From positions 3,938,001-4,002,000 of the forward strand of contig NZ_CP116413.1 of the NCBI RefSeq assembly GCF_030064675.1: DNA of 64,000 nucleotides. Reading direction: 5' to 3'. The number at the start of each line of letters is the position of its first letter. The first letter of the stretch is position 1. A model generated the notes under the pieces. The model did not search any database and had not been told where the DNA came from. It saw nothing but the letters and a program-made list of their open reading frames with translations. This DNA comes from Crossiella sp. CA-258035. Its GTDB lineage: Bacteria > Actinomycetota > Actinomycetes > Mycobacteriales > Pseudonocardiaceae. Shown here piece after piece: positions 1 to 6,896 of this stretch. A program made the position numbers and the translations under genes.

Positions 1-554
1 CCTTCGCCCTGCTCGCCGACTACCGCTGGACCGCCGACCAGGACACCCTCCGGCTCCGCGTGGAACTGGAACCCGAGGGCGAATGGCCGTGCACCCTGCC
101 CCGCCTCGGCCTGCACCTGGCCATCCCGGCGGAGTTCGGCCAGGTCGAGTGGTTCGGCGGCGGCCCGGGCGAGGCATACCCCGACAGCCGCCAGTCCGCC
201 CGCATCGGCCGTTTCACCGCGTCGGTCGAGGACCTGCACACCCCGTACGTCTTCCCGCAGGAGAACGGCAACCGCGTCGACGTCCGCTGGGCTGAACTGT
301 CCACAGTGGACGGACGTTGCATCCGGATCGCGGGCGCGCCCACGTTCGACCTCACCGCCCGCCGCTGGACCACGGCCGACCTGGAGGCCGCCACCCACAC
401 CACCGACCTCCGCCCGACCGACCAGGTCCACCTCCACCTGGACCTGGCCCACCACGGCCTGGGCACCGCGTCCTGCGGACCGGGCGTGCTGCCGCAGTAC
501 CGCCTGCACCCGGGCAAGGCCGCGCTGGAACTGGTGTTCAGCATTCCGCGTTGA
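1..554 (+). CDS. lacZ: Beta-galactosidase, C-terminal part (5' end outside window)
   Basis: C-terminal domain of a glycoside hydrolase family 2 beta-galactosidase that hydrolyses terminal beta-galactosides in the cytoplasm. The reading frame is open from base 3 and runs off the left edge, so only about 183 residues are visible. The segment PRLGLHL, then WFGGGPGEAYPD, then TPYVFPQENGNR matches the order seen in the C-terminal beta-sandwich domain (small-chain domain) of E. coli LacZ (GLGPQENYPD, then TPYVFPSENG). The catalytic Glu residues lie in the missing part. Ends 21 bp before the ATG of the next gene on the same strand. Family assignment is secure; substrate in this organism is inferred. 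Confidence 0.85.
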   Translation, partial: FALLADYRWTADQDTLRLRVELEPEGEWPCTLPRLGLHLAIPAEFGQVEWFGGGPGEAYPDSRQSARIGRFTASVEDLHTPYVFPQENGNRVDVRWAELSTVDGRCIRIAGAPTFDLTARRWTTADLEAATHTTDLRPTDQVHLHLDLAHHGLGTASCGPGVLPQYRLHPGKAALELVFSIPR

Positions 555-575
555 CCGGTGCGCGATCATGGCGGT

Positions 576-1508
576 ATGACGCTCAAGACAGGCATGCTGG
601 AGGTCGGCGACGGTCATTCGCTGAACTGGGAGGTCTCGGGCAACCCCGGCGGCAAACCGGCCGTCGTGCTGCACGGCGGTCCGGGGTCGGGCAGCTCGCC
701 GGCCAGGCGGGGCCTGTTCGACCCGGACCGCTACCTCGTGGTCCAGTTCGACCAGCGCAACTCCGGTCGCAGCACCCCGTCGGCGACCGACCCGGTGGTC
801 GACCTGTCGGCCAACACCACCCAGCACCTCATCGCCGACATCGAGGCCCTGCGGGTGCACCTGGGCCTCGAGCGCTGGCTGGTGTGGGGCGGCTCGTGGG
901 GCGTCACCCTCGCGCTCGCCTACGCGCAGGAACATCCGGAACGGGTGACCGAACTGGTGCTCGCGGCCGTGACCAACGGCGACCGCCGCGACACCGACTG
1001 GATCACCCGCGACATGGGCCGCGTCTTCCCGCGCGAGTGGGAACGCTTCCGCGCTGGCGTGCCCGCCGCCGAACGCGACGGCGACCTGTCCGCCGCCTAC
1101 AGCAAGCTGCTCCACAACCCCGACCCGGAGGTCCGCGCCCAGGCCGCCCGCGGGTGGTGTGAGTGGGAGGACACGCACATGTCGCTGGCCCCCGACGCCG
1201 CACCCAGCCTGTCGGTCGCCGACCCGGCATTCCAGCTGGCCTTCGCCCGCATCGTCACCCACTACTGGTCCCACGGCTGCTTCCTGGCGGAGGGACAGCT
1301 ACAGCGCGACATCGAGCGGCTGCACGGGATTCCGGCCGTGCTGATCCACGGCCGCTACGACGTCAGCAGCCCCCTCGGCACAGCCTGGGCACTGCACCGG
1401 GCCTGGCCCGGCAGCGAACTGGTGGTCCTCGACGACACCGGTCACAGCGGCGGCGGCATGACCGCGGCGATCATCGCCGCCACCGACCGGTTCGCCCGCG
1501 GCCAGTAG
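576..1508 (+). CDS. Proline-iminopeptidase-like alpha/beta hydrolase (S33)
   Basis: About 310 residues. Alpha/beta-hydrolase fold of the prolyl aminopeptidase (S33) family, which removes N-terminal proline from peptides in the cytoplasm. Visible marks are the oxyanion motif HGGPGSG near residue 33, the FDQRNSGRS segment, the nucleophile elbow GGSWG with Ser near residue 107, a late acid in HGRYDVSSP and the catalytic His in DDTGHSGG. A GTG 18 bp upstream (558) is also in frame, but the ATG at 576 begins MTLKTG immediately before the conserved start of the domain, so it is preferred. Some relatives are general esterases, so true proline specificity is not proven. Confidence 0.85.
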   Translation: MTLKTGMLEVGDGHSLNWEVSGNPGGKPAVVLHGGPGSGSSPARRGLFDPDRYLVVQFDQRNSGRSTPSATDPVVDLSANTTQHLIADIEALRVHLGLERWLVWGGSWGVTLALAYAQEHPERVTELVLAAVTNGDRRDTDWITRDMGRVFPREWERFRAGVPAAERDGDLSAAYSKLLHNPDPEVRAQAARGWCEWEDTHMSLAPDAAPSLSVADPAFQLAFARIVTHYWSHGCFLAEGQLQRDIERLHGIPAVLIHGRYDVSSPLGTAWALHRAWPGSELVVLDDTGHSGGGMTAAIIAATDRFARGQ

Positions 1509-1528
1509 ATCGAGGTCGACGACTTCGG

Positions 1529-1921
1529 TCAGCGGGCCGCCACCAGCGCCGCGAACGCGCTGGCATGGCTGCGCCAGTTCCGCTCCCCACCGTCCCCCGC
1601 CCACCGCTGCCCCAACCGGTTGAGCGGATCCCACCCCCGCCCCCAGATCGCCTCCGCCTGCCGGGCCAGACAATCCCCGCCGCTCCCGGTAGCCCGGGTG
1701 GTGGCGGTGGTGGCCAGTCGGGTCGCGGCGGCGCCGTAGCGGGGTTCGCCGGGATTGCCTTGCGCCCCAACGAACCGCCGTCCGGCCAGCTTCGGCCCTC
1801 GTCCCAGGACCGGTCCAGCCACACCCCGTCACCCGCCCGGCCCCCGGTGATGTCGGCGCAGGGGAGCGGCACCGAGCAGCAGCGCCGCCGCCAGGGCCGA
1901 GGACACTCGTCGCCACCGCAT
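1529..1921 (-). pseudogene. Frameshifted remnant of a secreted hydrolase (GH76-like N-terminus)
   Basis: On the minus strand an ATG at 1921 starts a clear signal peptide (MRWRRVSSALAAALLLGAAP), but this frame stops soon after. The sequence continues in a second frame as CADITGG then GVWLDRSWDEGRSWP, and near 1750 in a third frame through RYGAAATRLATTA to a final segment WRSHASAFAALVAAR. WLDRSWD-G-W resembles the region just after the signal peptide in actinobacterial glycoside hydrolase family 76-type secreted proteins, which are usually several hundred residues long. Two frame changes plus the short length indicate a broken and internally deleted gene. The family link is tentative; two sequencing errors could mimic part of it. 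Confidence 0.45.
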
Positions 1922-1951
1922 GATCCGAGCATCGCCAGCCGGGCGGGGAAG

Positions 1952-2725
1952 TCAATCCGCCGTCGCCGCACGCCCGGCCGCGAGTCCGGAACCGGCCTGG
2001 GCCAGCACCAGTTCCCGGTACTCCCGCCGCCACGGCAGCTCCCGCTCCACGTGCACCCGGCGGCGACTGCTGGTCACCTCGGTCTCCCGCACCGGATCGA
2101 ACCCGGTCACCGGCACCTCCTGCCACCACAGCCCGATCCCGCGCCGCTGCCACGCGGGCAGCTCGGTGAAGTTGATCCCGCGCGCGAACAGCAGCTCGTG
2201 CTTGGCCGCCTCCGTCAGCCCGCGCAGCTCCCCGGTGGCCTGCCCGCCGCTGCGGCCCTCGCCGCGCAGGGTCCAGTAGCTCCAGGCGTTGAGCGCGTTG
2301 CGCGCCGCGTCCGCCTGCCGCCAGGAGAAGTAGTCGGCCACCTCGGCCGGGGAACTGCCCAGCCACACCCGGCTGTCGAAGTGCGCCGGCGCGCCTGCCG
2401 CGTGGGTGAACGCGGCCGAGGCGAGTCCGGCCGAGACCGACACCAGCTTCTCCTGCCGCCGCCCGAACAGGGAGAACTCCGGCGGCAGCAGCACCGAGAT
2501 CTCATCGCTCTGGGTGTAGGCGAACCGGCCGCCCAGCTCGGTGAGCAGCAGTCGCGCGGTCTCGGCCATGAACCCGGCGAACCGCTCGTCGTACGGCTTG
2601 CTGAAGCGCTGCTCGGTGAACCTGGTGAACGAGCGCCCGTCCAGCCGCAGCACCGCCCACGCCCCCGGCAACAGGGTCAGGCTCTGGAACCACTCCCGCG
2701 CCCGCTGCGCCGCCTCGAACTCCAC
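1952..2725 (-). CDS. Thg1-like 3'-5' RNA polymerase (tRNA-His guanylyltransferase family)
   Basis: 257 residues, the usual length for the family. Thg1 enzymes add nucleotides in the 3'-to-5' direction to tRNA 5' ends; eukaryotic forms add G-1 to tRNA-His, whereas bacterial Thg1-like proteins repair truncated tRNA 5' ends. The first metal-binding motif is visible as VLRLDGRSF (Asp29) followed by FTRF and FSKPYDERF, and the second as YTQSDEISVLL (Asp74-Glu75). The palm-domain order matches the family. It lies 5 bp downstream of a P-loop kinase of polynucleotide-kinase type, so the two are probably one transcript and may act together in RNA end repair. Family call is firm; the substrate is inferred. 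Confidence 0.88.
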   Translation of the reverse strand: MEFEAAQRAREWFQSLTLLPGAWAVLRLDGRSFTRFTEQRFSKPYDERFAGFMAETARLLLTELGGRFAYTQSDEISVLLPPEFSLFGRRQEKLVSVSAGLASAAFTHAAGAPAHFDSRVWLGSSPAEVADYFSWRQADAARNALNAWSYWTLRGEGRSGGQATGELRGLTEAAKHELLFARGINFTELPAWQRRGIGLWWQEVPVTGFDPVRETEVTSSRRRVHVERELPWRREYRELVLAQAGSGLAAGRAATAD

Positions 2726-2730
2726 GCTGT

Positions 2731-3183
2731 TTATCCGTCCCCCTCGACCCTGAACCCGCCCGCGCCGTCGAAGCGCACCGTCCGCACCTCGTCGAAGCCG
2801 TCGGCGAGCCGGGGCCTGCGCAGGCGCCCCAGCGTGGCACGCAGACCGACATCGGGCACCCGGGTTTCCAGCGGGCGCAACGCGTTCCGGGCCGCCGAGC
2901 CCACCGGGTCCGGCGGGAACCAGTAGGCCACCACCCGCGCCCCGTGCCCGCGACCGAGCTCGATCAGCGGCTGCCAGGTCCCGGCGTCCGGGTTGGTGTT
3001 GTCCACGGCCACGTCCCGGCCCGCGGTCAGGGCCTCGTCGATCAGGCGGAGCTGGCGGCGCTGCCGGTGCCGGGCGCGCGGGAAGTTGTCCTTGCTGACG
3101 TGCGCATGGGTGGCGGCCAGGCGCTGGCGGTAGAACGTGGTCTTGCCCGAGGCCTGTAGGCCGATGAGGATCGCCAGCTCCAT
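2731..3183 (-). CDS. P-loop nucleotide/polynucleotide kinase-like protein (AAA_33)
   Basis: 150 residues. Small cytoplasmic P-loop kinase. The Walker A motif is at the extreme N-terminus (LIGLQASGKTTFY), followed by SKDNFPR and by a VAVDNTNPD segment, the DNTN signature seen in the kinase module of T4 polynucleotide kinase and relatives. Such proteins phosphorylate nucleic acid 5'-OH ends or small molecules. The ATG at 3183 places Walker A at residues 7-15 as expected, so the much longer upstream frame is rejected. It precedes the Thg1-like gene by 5 bp. The 120-bp space to the divergent hydrolase holds two palindromic sites that could control both directions. Confidence 0.8.
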   Translation of the reverse strand: MELAILIGLQASGKTTFYRQRLAATHAHVSKDNFPRARHRQRRQLRLIDEALTAGRDVAVDNTNPDAGTWQPLIELGRGHGARVVAYWFPPDPVGSAARNALRPLETRVPDVGLRATLGRLRRPRLADGFDEVRTVRFDGAGGFRVEGDG

Positions 3184-3201
3184 CCGCCGCACCTTAGAGA
3201 C

Positions 3202-3289
3202 AGAACGTTCGTTCCGCAAGGTCGGGTCCGTCACCTTGTCCACGTTGCCGCACGCCCATAGTGTCTGCGACAGAAAGAACGGTCGTTCT
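3202..3289. promoter_or_regulatory. Twin palindromic operators in a divergent promoter region
   Basis: Two related imperfect palindromes lie between the divergent kinase and hydrolase genes: AGAACGTTCGTTCC at 3202-3215 and AGAACGGTCGTTCT at 3276-3289. Both fit AGAAC-N4-GTTCY. Their centres are 74 bp apart, close to seven helical turns. The second site ends 14 bp before the hydrolase ATG, just ahead of the AAGGAG ribosome binding site. The pattern fits a dimeric repressor such as a TetR-type protein; no regulator gene is adjacent. Confidence 0.6.
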
Positions 3290-3303
3290 ATCAAGGAGTC
3301 GTC

Positions 3304-4011
3304 ATGAGCAGCAAGCCCACCATCGTCCTGGTCCACGGCGCGTTCGCCGACTCGTCCAGCTGGACCGGCGTCATCACCCGGCTCCGCGAGCAGGGCTTCC
3401 CGGTCGTCGCGGCGGCCAACCCGCTGCGCGGCGTGGACTCCGACGCCGCCTACCTCGCCGAGGTGGTCGGCAACGTCCCCGGCCCCGTGGTCCTGGTCGG
3501 CCACTCCTACGGCGGTGTGCTGATCACCCGGGCCGCCGCGGACCTGCCGAACGTCCGCGCCCTGGTCTACATCGCCGCGTTCCAGCCGGAGGCGGGGGAG
3601 AGCGTGTTCGGTCTCTCCGGGCGGTTCGCCGGCGGCAAGCTCGGTCCGGAGACCACGAACGTGTTGGCGCACAACGGCGAGGCGGAACTCTCGATCAAGT
3701 TCGAGGACTTCGCCGAGGTGTTCGCCGCCGATGTGCCCGCCGAGACCGCCGCGGTGCTCGCGGTGACCCAGCGGCCGGTGGCCGAGCGGGCGCTGGCCGC
3801 GGCCTTCGACGGGGTGCCCGCCTGGTCGAAGCTGCCCTCCTGGGCGCTGATCGCCAGCCAGGACAACGCGATCCCGGCCGCGGCGCAGGAGTTCATGGCC
3901 GAGCGGGCCGCCTCGGTGGTGACCAGGGTGGACGCCTCGCACGCGGTCTCGGTGTCGCGGCCGGACGTGGTGGCCGAGGTCATCCTCGACGCCGCGGCCC
4001 GCACCGCCTGA
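3304..4011 (+). CDS. Alpha/beta hydrolase, small cytoplasmic
   Basis: 235 residues, no signal peptide. Compact alpha/beta hydrolase of the EstC/MeNP-like group often annotated as alpha/beta fold hydrolase. It shows the oxyanion segment VLVHGAFADSSSW near residue 10, the nucleophile elbow GHSYGG near residue 66, and a late His in DASHAVSVS. A good AAGGAG sits 5 bp before the ATG. Such genes in actinobacteria and proteobacteria are often induced by xenobiotics through TetR repressors, consistent with the palindromic site directly upstream. Substrate cannot be read from the sequence. Confidence 0.82.
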   Translation: MSSKPTIVLVHGAFADSSSWTGVITRLREQGFPVVAAANPLRGVDSDAAYLAEVVGNVPGPVVLVGHSYGGVLITRAAADLPNVRALVYIAAFQPEAGESVFGLSGRFAGGKLGPETTNVLAHNGEAELSIKFEDFAEVFAADVPAETAAVLAVTQRPVAERALAAAFDGVPAWSKLPSWALIASQDNAIPAAAQEFMAERAASVVTRVDASHAVSVSRPDVVAEVILDAAARTA

Positions 4012-4043
4012 GTCAGCGGCTCAGGCGGTGTGTAGCGGGGCAC

Positions 4044-4217
4044 TCAGACGTCCACGTGCCAGTGGACGGCCAGGGTGCCCCTCTTGGCCTGCCGAGGGGA
4101 GGCTTCCACGCCGACCCAGCCGTTGAGCGACTTGGTCGGGGGCGCCTGCCTGGACCCGCCGGCCGAGGTGGGCCGGATGGTGGCGTGCGGGTAGCCGGTG
4201 CCCCAGTCCCAGAACCA
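4044..4217 (-). pseudogene. C-terminal remnant of an unidentified gene
   Basis: On the minus strand one frame reads WFWDWGTGYPHAT, then about 20 residues, then GWVGVEASPRQAKRG and a final VHWHVDV before a TGA. It looks like the C-terminal 58 residues of a folded, aromatic-rich protein. It is preceded directly by an in-frame TAG (4218-4220) and has no start codon, so it cannot be expressed as it stands. The codon third positions are strongly G/C, as in real genes. I do not recognise the family. The fragment occupies most of the gap between the flanking hydrolase genes. Confidence 0.4.
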
Positions 4218-4297
4218 CTAGGTCCCCGTGCCACATGGAGATCAACCGAGCCAGTATCGGGCCACGGGGCTCCCGCCGCCCGGATAGGGTTTCCGCC

Positions 4298-5260
4298 GTG
4301 ACCGAAACCCACGGCGACCAGGACCTCGCGACCCGCCTGCGAGCCACCCTCGGCAAGCGCCACCCGGTCTTCGCCGCGGCCATCGTGACCGCCGGGTCGA
4401 CCCGGATCGCCAGCGCGGGCGCCGCCCTGTCCGCCGACTTCGAGATCGGCTCGATCAGCAAGGGCGTCACCGGCCTGCTCTACGCCGACGCCCTGGCCCG
4501 CGGCGAGATCACCCCGGCCACCACCCTCGGCGACCTCCTGCCGCTCAACGGAATCCCGGCCGCGAGCATCACCCTGGCCGCCCTCAGCACCCACCACTCC
4601 GGCCTGCCCAGGCTCCTGCCCACCGGCGACCTCCTCCGCAGGTCGATCGCCCTGTGGCGGCACGGCATCAACCCCTACGGCGAAACCCGCGCCCAGCTGC
4701 TCGCCGGCCTGCACCGCGCCCGCCCGAAGAAGCCCCGCTTCCGCTACTCCAACCTCGGCTACGAGCTCCTCGGCCACGCCCTGTCCGCCACCACCACCTA
4801 CCCCGCCCTGCTCCACCAACGCCTCAGCGACCCCCTCGGCCTGTCCTGGTACGTCCCGGCCACCCCGGCCGAGCTCCGCCCCACCGCCCTGCCCGGCCGC
4901 AGCGGCTCCGGCCGGGCACGCGAGCCGTGGACCGGCGAGGCGGTCGGTCCGGCCGGTGGCATCCGGGCCACCATCGCGGACCTGGCCGCCCTGACTTCCG
5001 CTCTGCTCAACGGTTCCGCGCCGGGAATCGCCGCCCTGGACCCGGTGGCCGACGTGGCCGGGCCCGCGGTGCGCATCGGCGCGGCCTGGCTGACCACGGC
5101 GCGGCGGGGGCGCGAGATCACCTGGCACAACGGGGGAACCGGCGGGTTCCGCAGCTGGCTGGGACTCGACCGGGCCGCGGGCCGGGGCGTGGTCCTGTTG
5201 TCGGCCACCGCCTCCTCGGTCGACCGCCCCGGCCTGGACCTGCTGCTCTCCGGCTACTGA
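4298..5260 (+). CDS. Serine hydrolase, class C beta-lactamase / PBP4* fold
   Basis: About 320 residues from the GTG at 4298. Member of the beta-lactamase/transpeptidase-like superfamily (esterases, D-aminopeptidases, class C beta-lactamases). The catalytic SxxK is seen as GSISKG, the second motif as RYSNLGYELL (YxN), and the KTG-equivalent as WHNGGTGGFRSW. No signal peptide is visible, so it is probably cytoplasmic. A longer frame starts at 4235, but the added 21 residues are Arg-rich and unlike the family; the GTG before TETHGDQD is preferred. The 3' end overlaps the convergent DUF305 gene by a few bases. Confidence 0.8.
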   Translation: MTETHGDQDLATRLRATLGKRHPVFAAAIVTAGSTRIASAGAALSADFEIGSISKGVTGLLYADALARGEITPATTLGDLLPLNGIPAASITLAALSTHHSGLPRLLPTGDLLRRSIALWRHGINPYGETRAQLLAGLHRARPKKPRFRYSNLGYELLGHALSATTTYPALLHQRLSDPLGLSWYVPATPAELRPTALPGRSGSGRAREPWTGEAVGPAGGIRATIADLAALTSALLNGSAPGIAALDPVADVAGPAVRIGAAWLTTARRGREITWHNGGTGGFRSWLGLDRAAGRGVVLLSATASSVDRPGLDLLLSGY

Positions 5261-5847
5261 CCCAGGAGGGCCAGCAGCTGCTGGATCTGGGCCGTGCGCG
5301 ACTTCACGATCCGGTCCGCCAGCTCCTTCACCTGCGGGTTGCTGCCATCCCGCAACACGTTGCGCGCCATCTCCACCGCCCCGTGCTGGTGCCCGGTCAG
5401 CACGTTCACCACGTCCCGGTCGAACTTGCCCCCGCTGGTCCTGGCCAGCGCGTCGATCACCTCCTTGGAGGTCGCGGGCATGCCGCCGTGGTGGGCGTGC
5501 AGGTCCGGGTTGGTGTCCACTGTGGTCGGTCGGCCCCAGGACCGCAGCCAGCCGGTCATGGTCTCCGCCTCGGCGAGCTGGGTGGCCTCGACGGCGGCGG
5601 CCAGGTCCTTGATCTCCTTGCGGGTGGCCTTGTCCTTGGCCAGCTTGGCGATCTGCACGGCCTGTCCGTGGTGCGGGAGCATCATCTGCAGGAACATCAC
5701 GTCCGCGTCGTTGAAGTTCGCGGCGGCCGTGGCCGTGGGAGGCGGCGCGGACGGTGAAGGCGGTGCGGCGACAGGGTTTGGCGGGGTGCTCGCGCAGCCG
5801 ACGAGCAGCGCGGCGGCGAGCACGGCGGCGAGGAGGGCTCGGTTCAC
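5254..5847 (-). CDS. DUF305 lipoprotein
   Basis: 197 residues. Begins (GTG, 5847) with VNRALLAAVLAAALLVGCAS, a lipoprotein signal with a lipobox ending at Cys, followed by a Pro/Ala/Thr-rich linker. The rest is a DUF305 domain: paired His motifs MLPHHGQAV, HAHHGG and GHQHGAVEMA in a helical ferritin-like bundle. DUF305 proteins are extracytoplasmic, frequently linked to copper handling, and the His pairs fit metal binding, but the exact role is unproven. A GAAAGG motif lies upstream of the GTG. It overlaps the 3' end of the preceding convergent gene. Confidence 0.85.
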   Translation of the reverse strand: MNRALLAAVLAAALLVGCASTPPNPVAAPPSPSAPPPTATAAANFNDADVMFLQMMLPHHGQAVQIAKLAKDKATRKEIKDLAAAVEATQLAEAETMTGWLRSWGRPTTVDTNPDLHAHHGGMPATSKEVIDALARTSGGKFDRDVVNVLTGHQHGAVEMARNVLRDGSNPQVKELADRIVKSRTAQIQQLLALLGQ

Positions 5848-5865
5848 GGTGGTTGCCTTTCGGAC

Positions 5866-5903
5866 ACCGGCCCGCGCCCCCGGCGGCTGGGGCGCGAGCC
5901 GGT
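5866..5903 (-). terminator. Rho-independent-like hairpin after the AA10 gene
   Basis: Near-perfect inverted repeat with 15-nt arms (ACCGGCCCGCGCCCC at 5866-5880 and GGGGCGCGAGCCGGT at 5889-5903, one mismatch) around an 8-nt loop. It starts 6 bp downstream of the AA10 stop codon and separates that gene from the DUF305 gene on the same strand. No U-tract, as is usual in actinobacteria. Confidence 0.7.
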
Positions 5904-5908
5904 AGTGG

Positions 5909-6640
5909 TCAGACCTGTTGCCACAGGGCGGGGGTGTTCGGGGGTTCCCAGCCGGGCAGCGCGGTGTGCGCCAGGGTGCAGCGGAACGTGCTGCCGTTGT
6001 AGGTGACCTGGCTGCCGACCTGGTAGGCGGTGCCCGAGGCCCAGGTGCCGCCGGGCGGGGGAGTGCTGGTCGTGGTCGGCGTGGTGGTCTTGGTGGTCGG
6101 GCTGGTGGTGGGGGTGCCACCGCCGCCGATCTGCAGGTCCACGCAGGCGTAGAAGGCCATCGGGGTGTCGCCGATGTTCCAGATCGCCAGCAGCTTCTGC
6201 CTGCCGGTCGCGCCGCCCAGGTTCACCGTGTGCGAGACGGTGGGCGGTGGCTGCACGTTGCCGCCGTCGATCAGCGCGACCCGCTGGCCGTTGAGGTAGT
6301 ACTCGTAGTCGCGGGTGCGGTGCCGGGCGGTGAAGGTCCAGGTGAAGTTCACCGTGCCGCCGACCGCGGTGGCCTTCCAGCCCTTGCTGTCGTCGTCGAG
6401 GTCGGCGAACGGCGCGTTGCCGCCACTGCAACTGCGCAGCCCCTTGGGCCCCTCCACGCTCTGCGGCTCGTACTTGATCGGCCCGCAGGGCACGGTGCCC
6501 TGCGCGCACTGGGCCTGCCTGCTGGGCGGGGAGGAGATGTAGCCGTGCGCGAACGCTGGGCTCGCCGGCATCACCACCAGCAGGAAGGGGGTGATGCCGA
6601 GGGCGGCCACGGCCATGGTGAACAGGCGTCTGAGAGTCAT
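5909..6640 (-). CDS. Lytic polysaccharide monooxygenase AA10 with C-terminal CBM5/12
   Basis: 243 residues, secreted. A signal peptide (1-31, ending ASPAFA) exposes His32 (HGYISSP), the N-terminal ligand of the copper histidine brace; the second ligand is His107 in FTARHRTRDY, and the axial aromatic lies in MAFYACVD. The AA10 domain ends near residue 171, followed by a Thr/Pro linker and a CBM5/12 chitin-binding module (WASGTAYQVGSQVTYNG then PGWEPP). AA10 enzymes cleave chitin or cellulose oxidatively outside the cell. The CBM type favours chitin, and this agrees with a DasR-type site upstream. Ribosome site AGGGAG precedes the ATG. Confidence 0.93.
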   Translation of the reverse strand: MTLRRLFTMAVAALGITPFLLVVMPASPAFAHGYISSPPSRQAQCAQGTVPCGPIKYEPQSVEGPKGLRSCSGGNAPFADLDDDSKGWKATAVGGTVNFTWTFTARHRTRDYEYYLNGQRVALIDGGNVQPPPTVSHTVNLGGATGRQKLLAIWNIGDTPMAFYACVDLQIGGGGTPTTSPTTKTTTPTTTSTPPPGGTWASGTAYQVGSQVTYNGSTFRCTLAHTALPGWEPPNTPALWQQV

Positions 6641-6860
6641 GGGTCAGCTCCCTGCCGGGGTCGTCCCGGCGGCTGCGCCCGACGTCGTGCCCCGTCGCAC
6701 GCGATCAACAGGTGCCTGCGCCGGGCAGGGCCGGCGCTGCGGCGCGGGAGGCGCGGACACGCCGCCACCTCGCTCCGCTCACGCGCGTCACGTCGGCGAC
6801 CGGCGGGCCGGCTCCGTGGCACACGGACGAGGCGGCGGGTCCGAATGTCACACAGGGTAA

Positions 6861-6876
6861 GGTGGTCTAGACCATA
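6861..6876 (-). promoter_or_regulatory. DasR-type operator (dre-like site)
   Basis: GGTGGTCTAGACCATA contains the perfect 12-bp palindrome TGGTCTAGACCA (6863-6874), the core of the DasR responsive element described in Streptomyces (consensus close to A-C/G-TGGTCTAGACCA-G/C-T). DasR represses chitin and N-acetylglucosamine genes. The site lies 220 bp upstream of the AA10 start codon and just beyond the stop of the MFS gene, so it most likely serves the AA10 promoter. The 220-bp GC-rich leader between site and gene holds no other recognisable feature. Confidence 0.75.
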
Positions 6877-6896
6877 AGGTACCCGGGTTGTTCATG

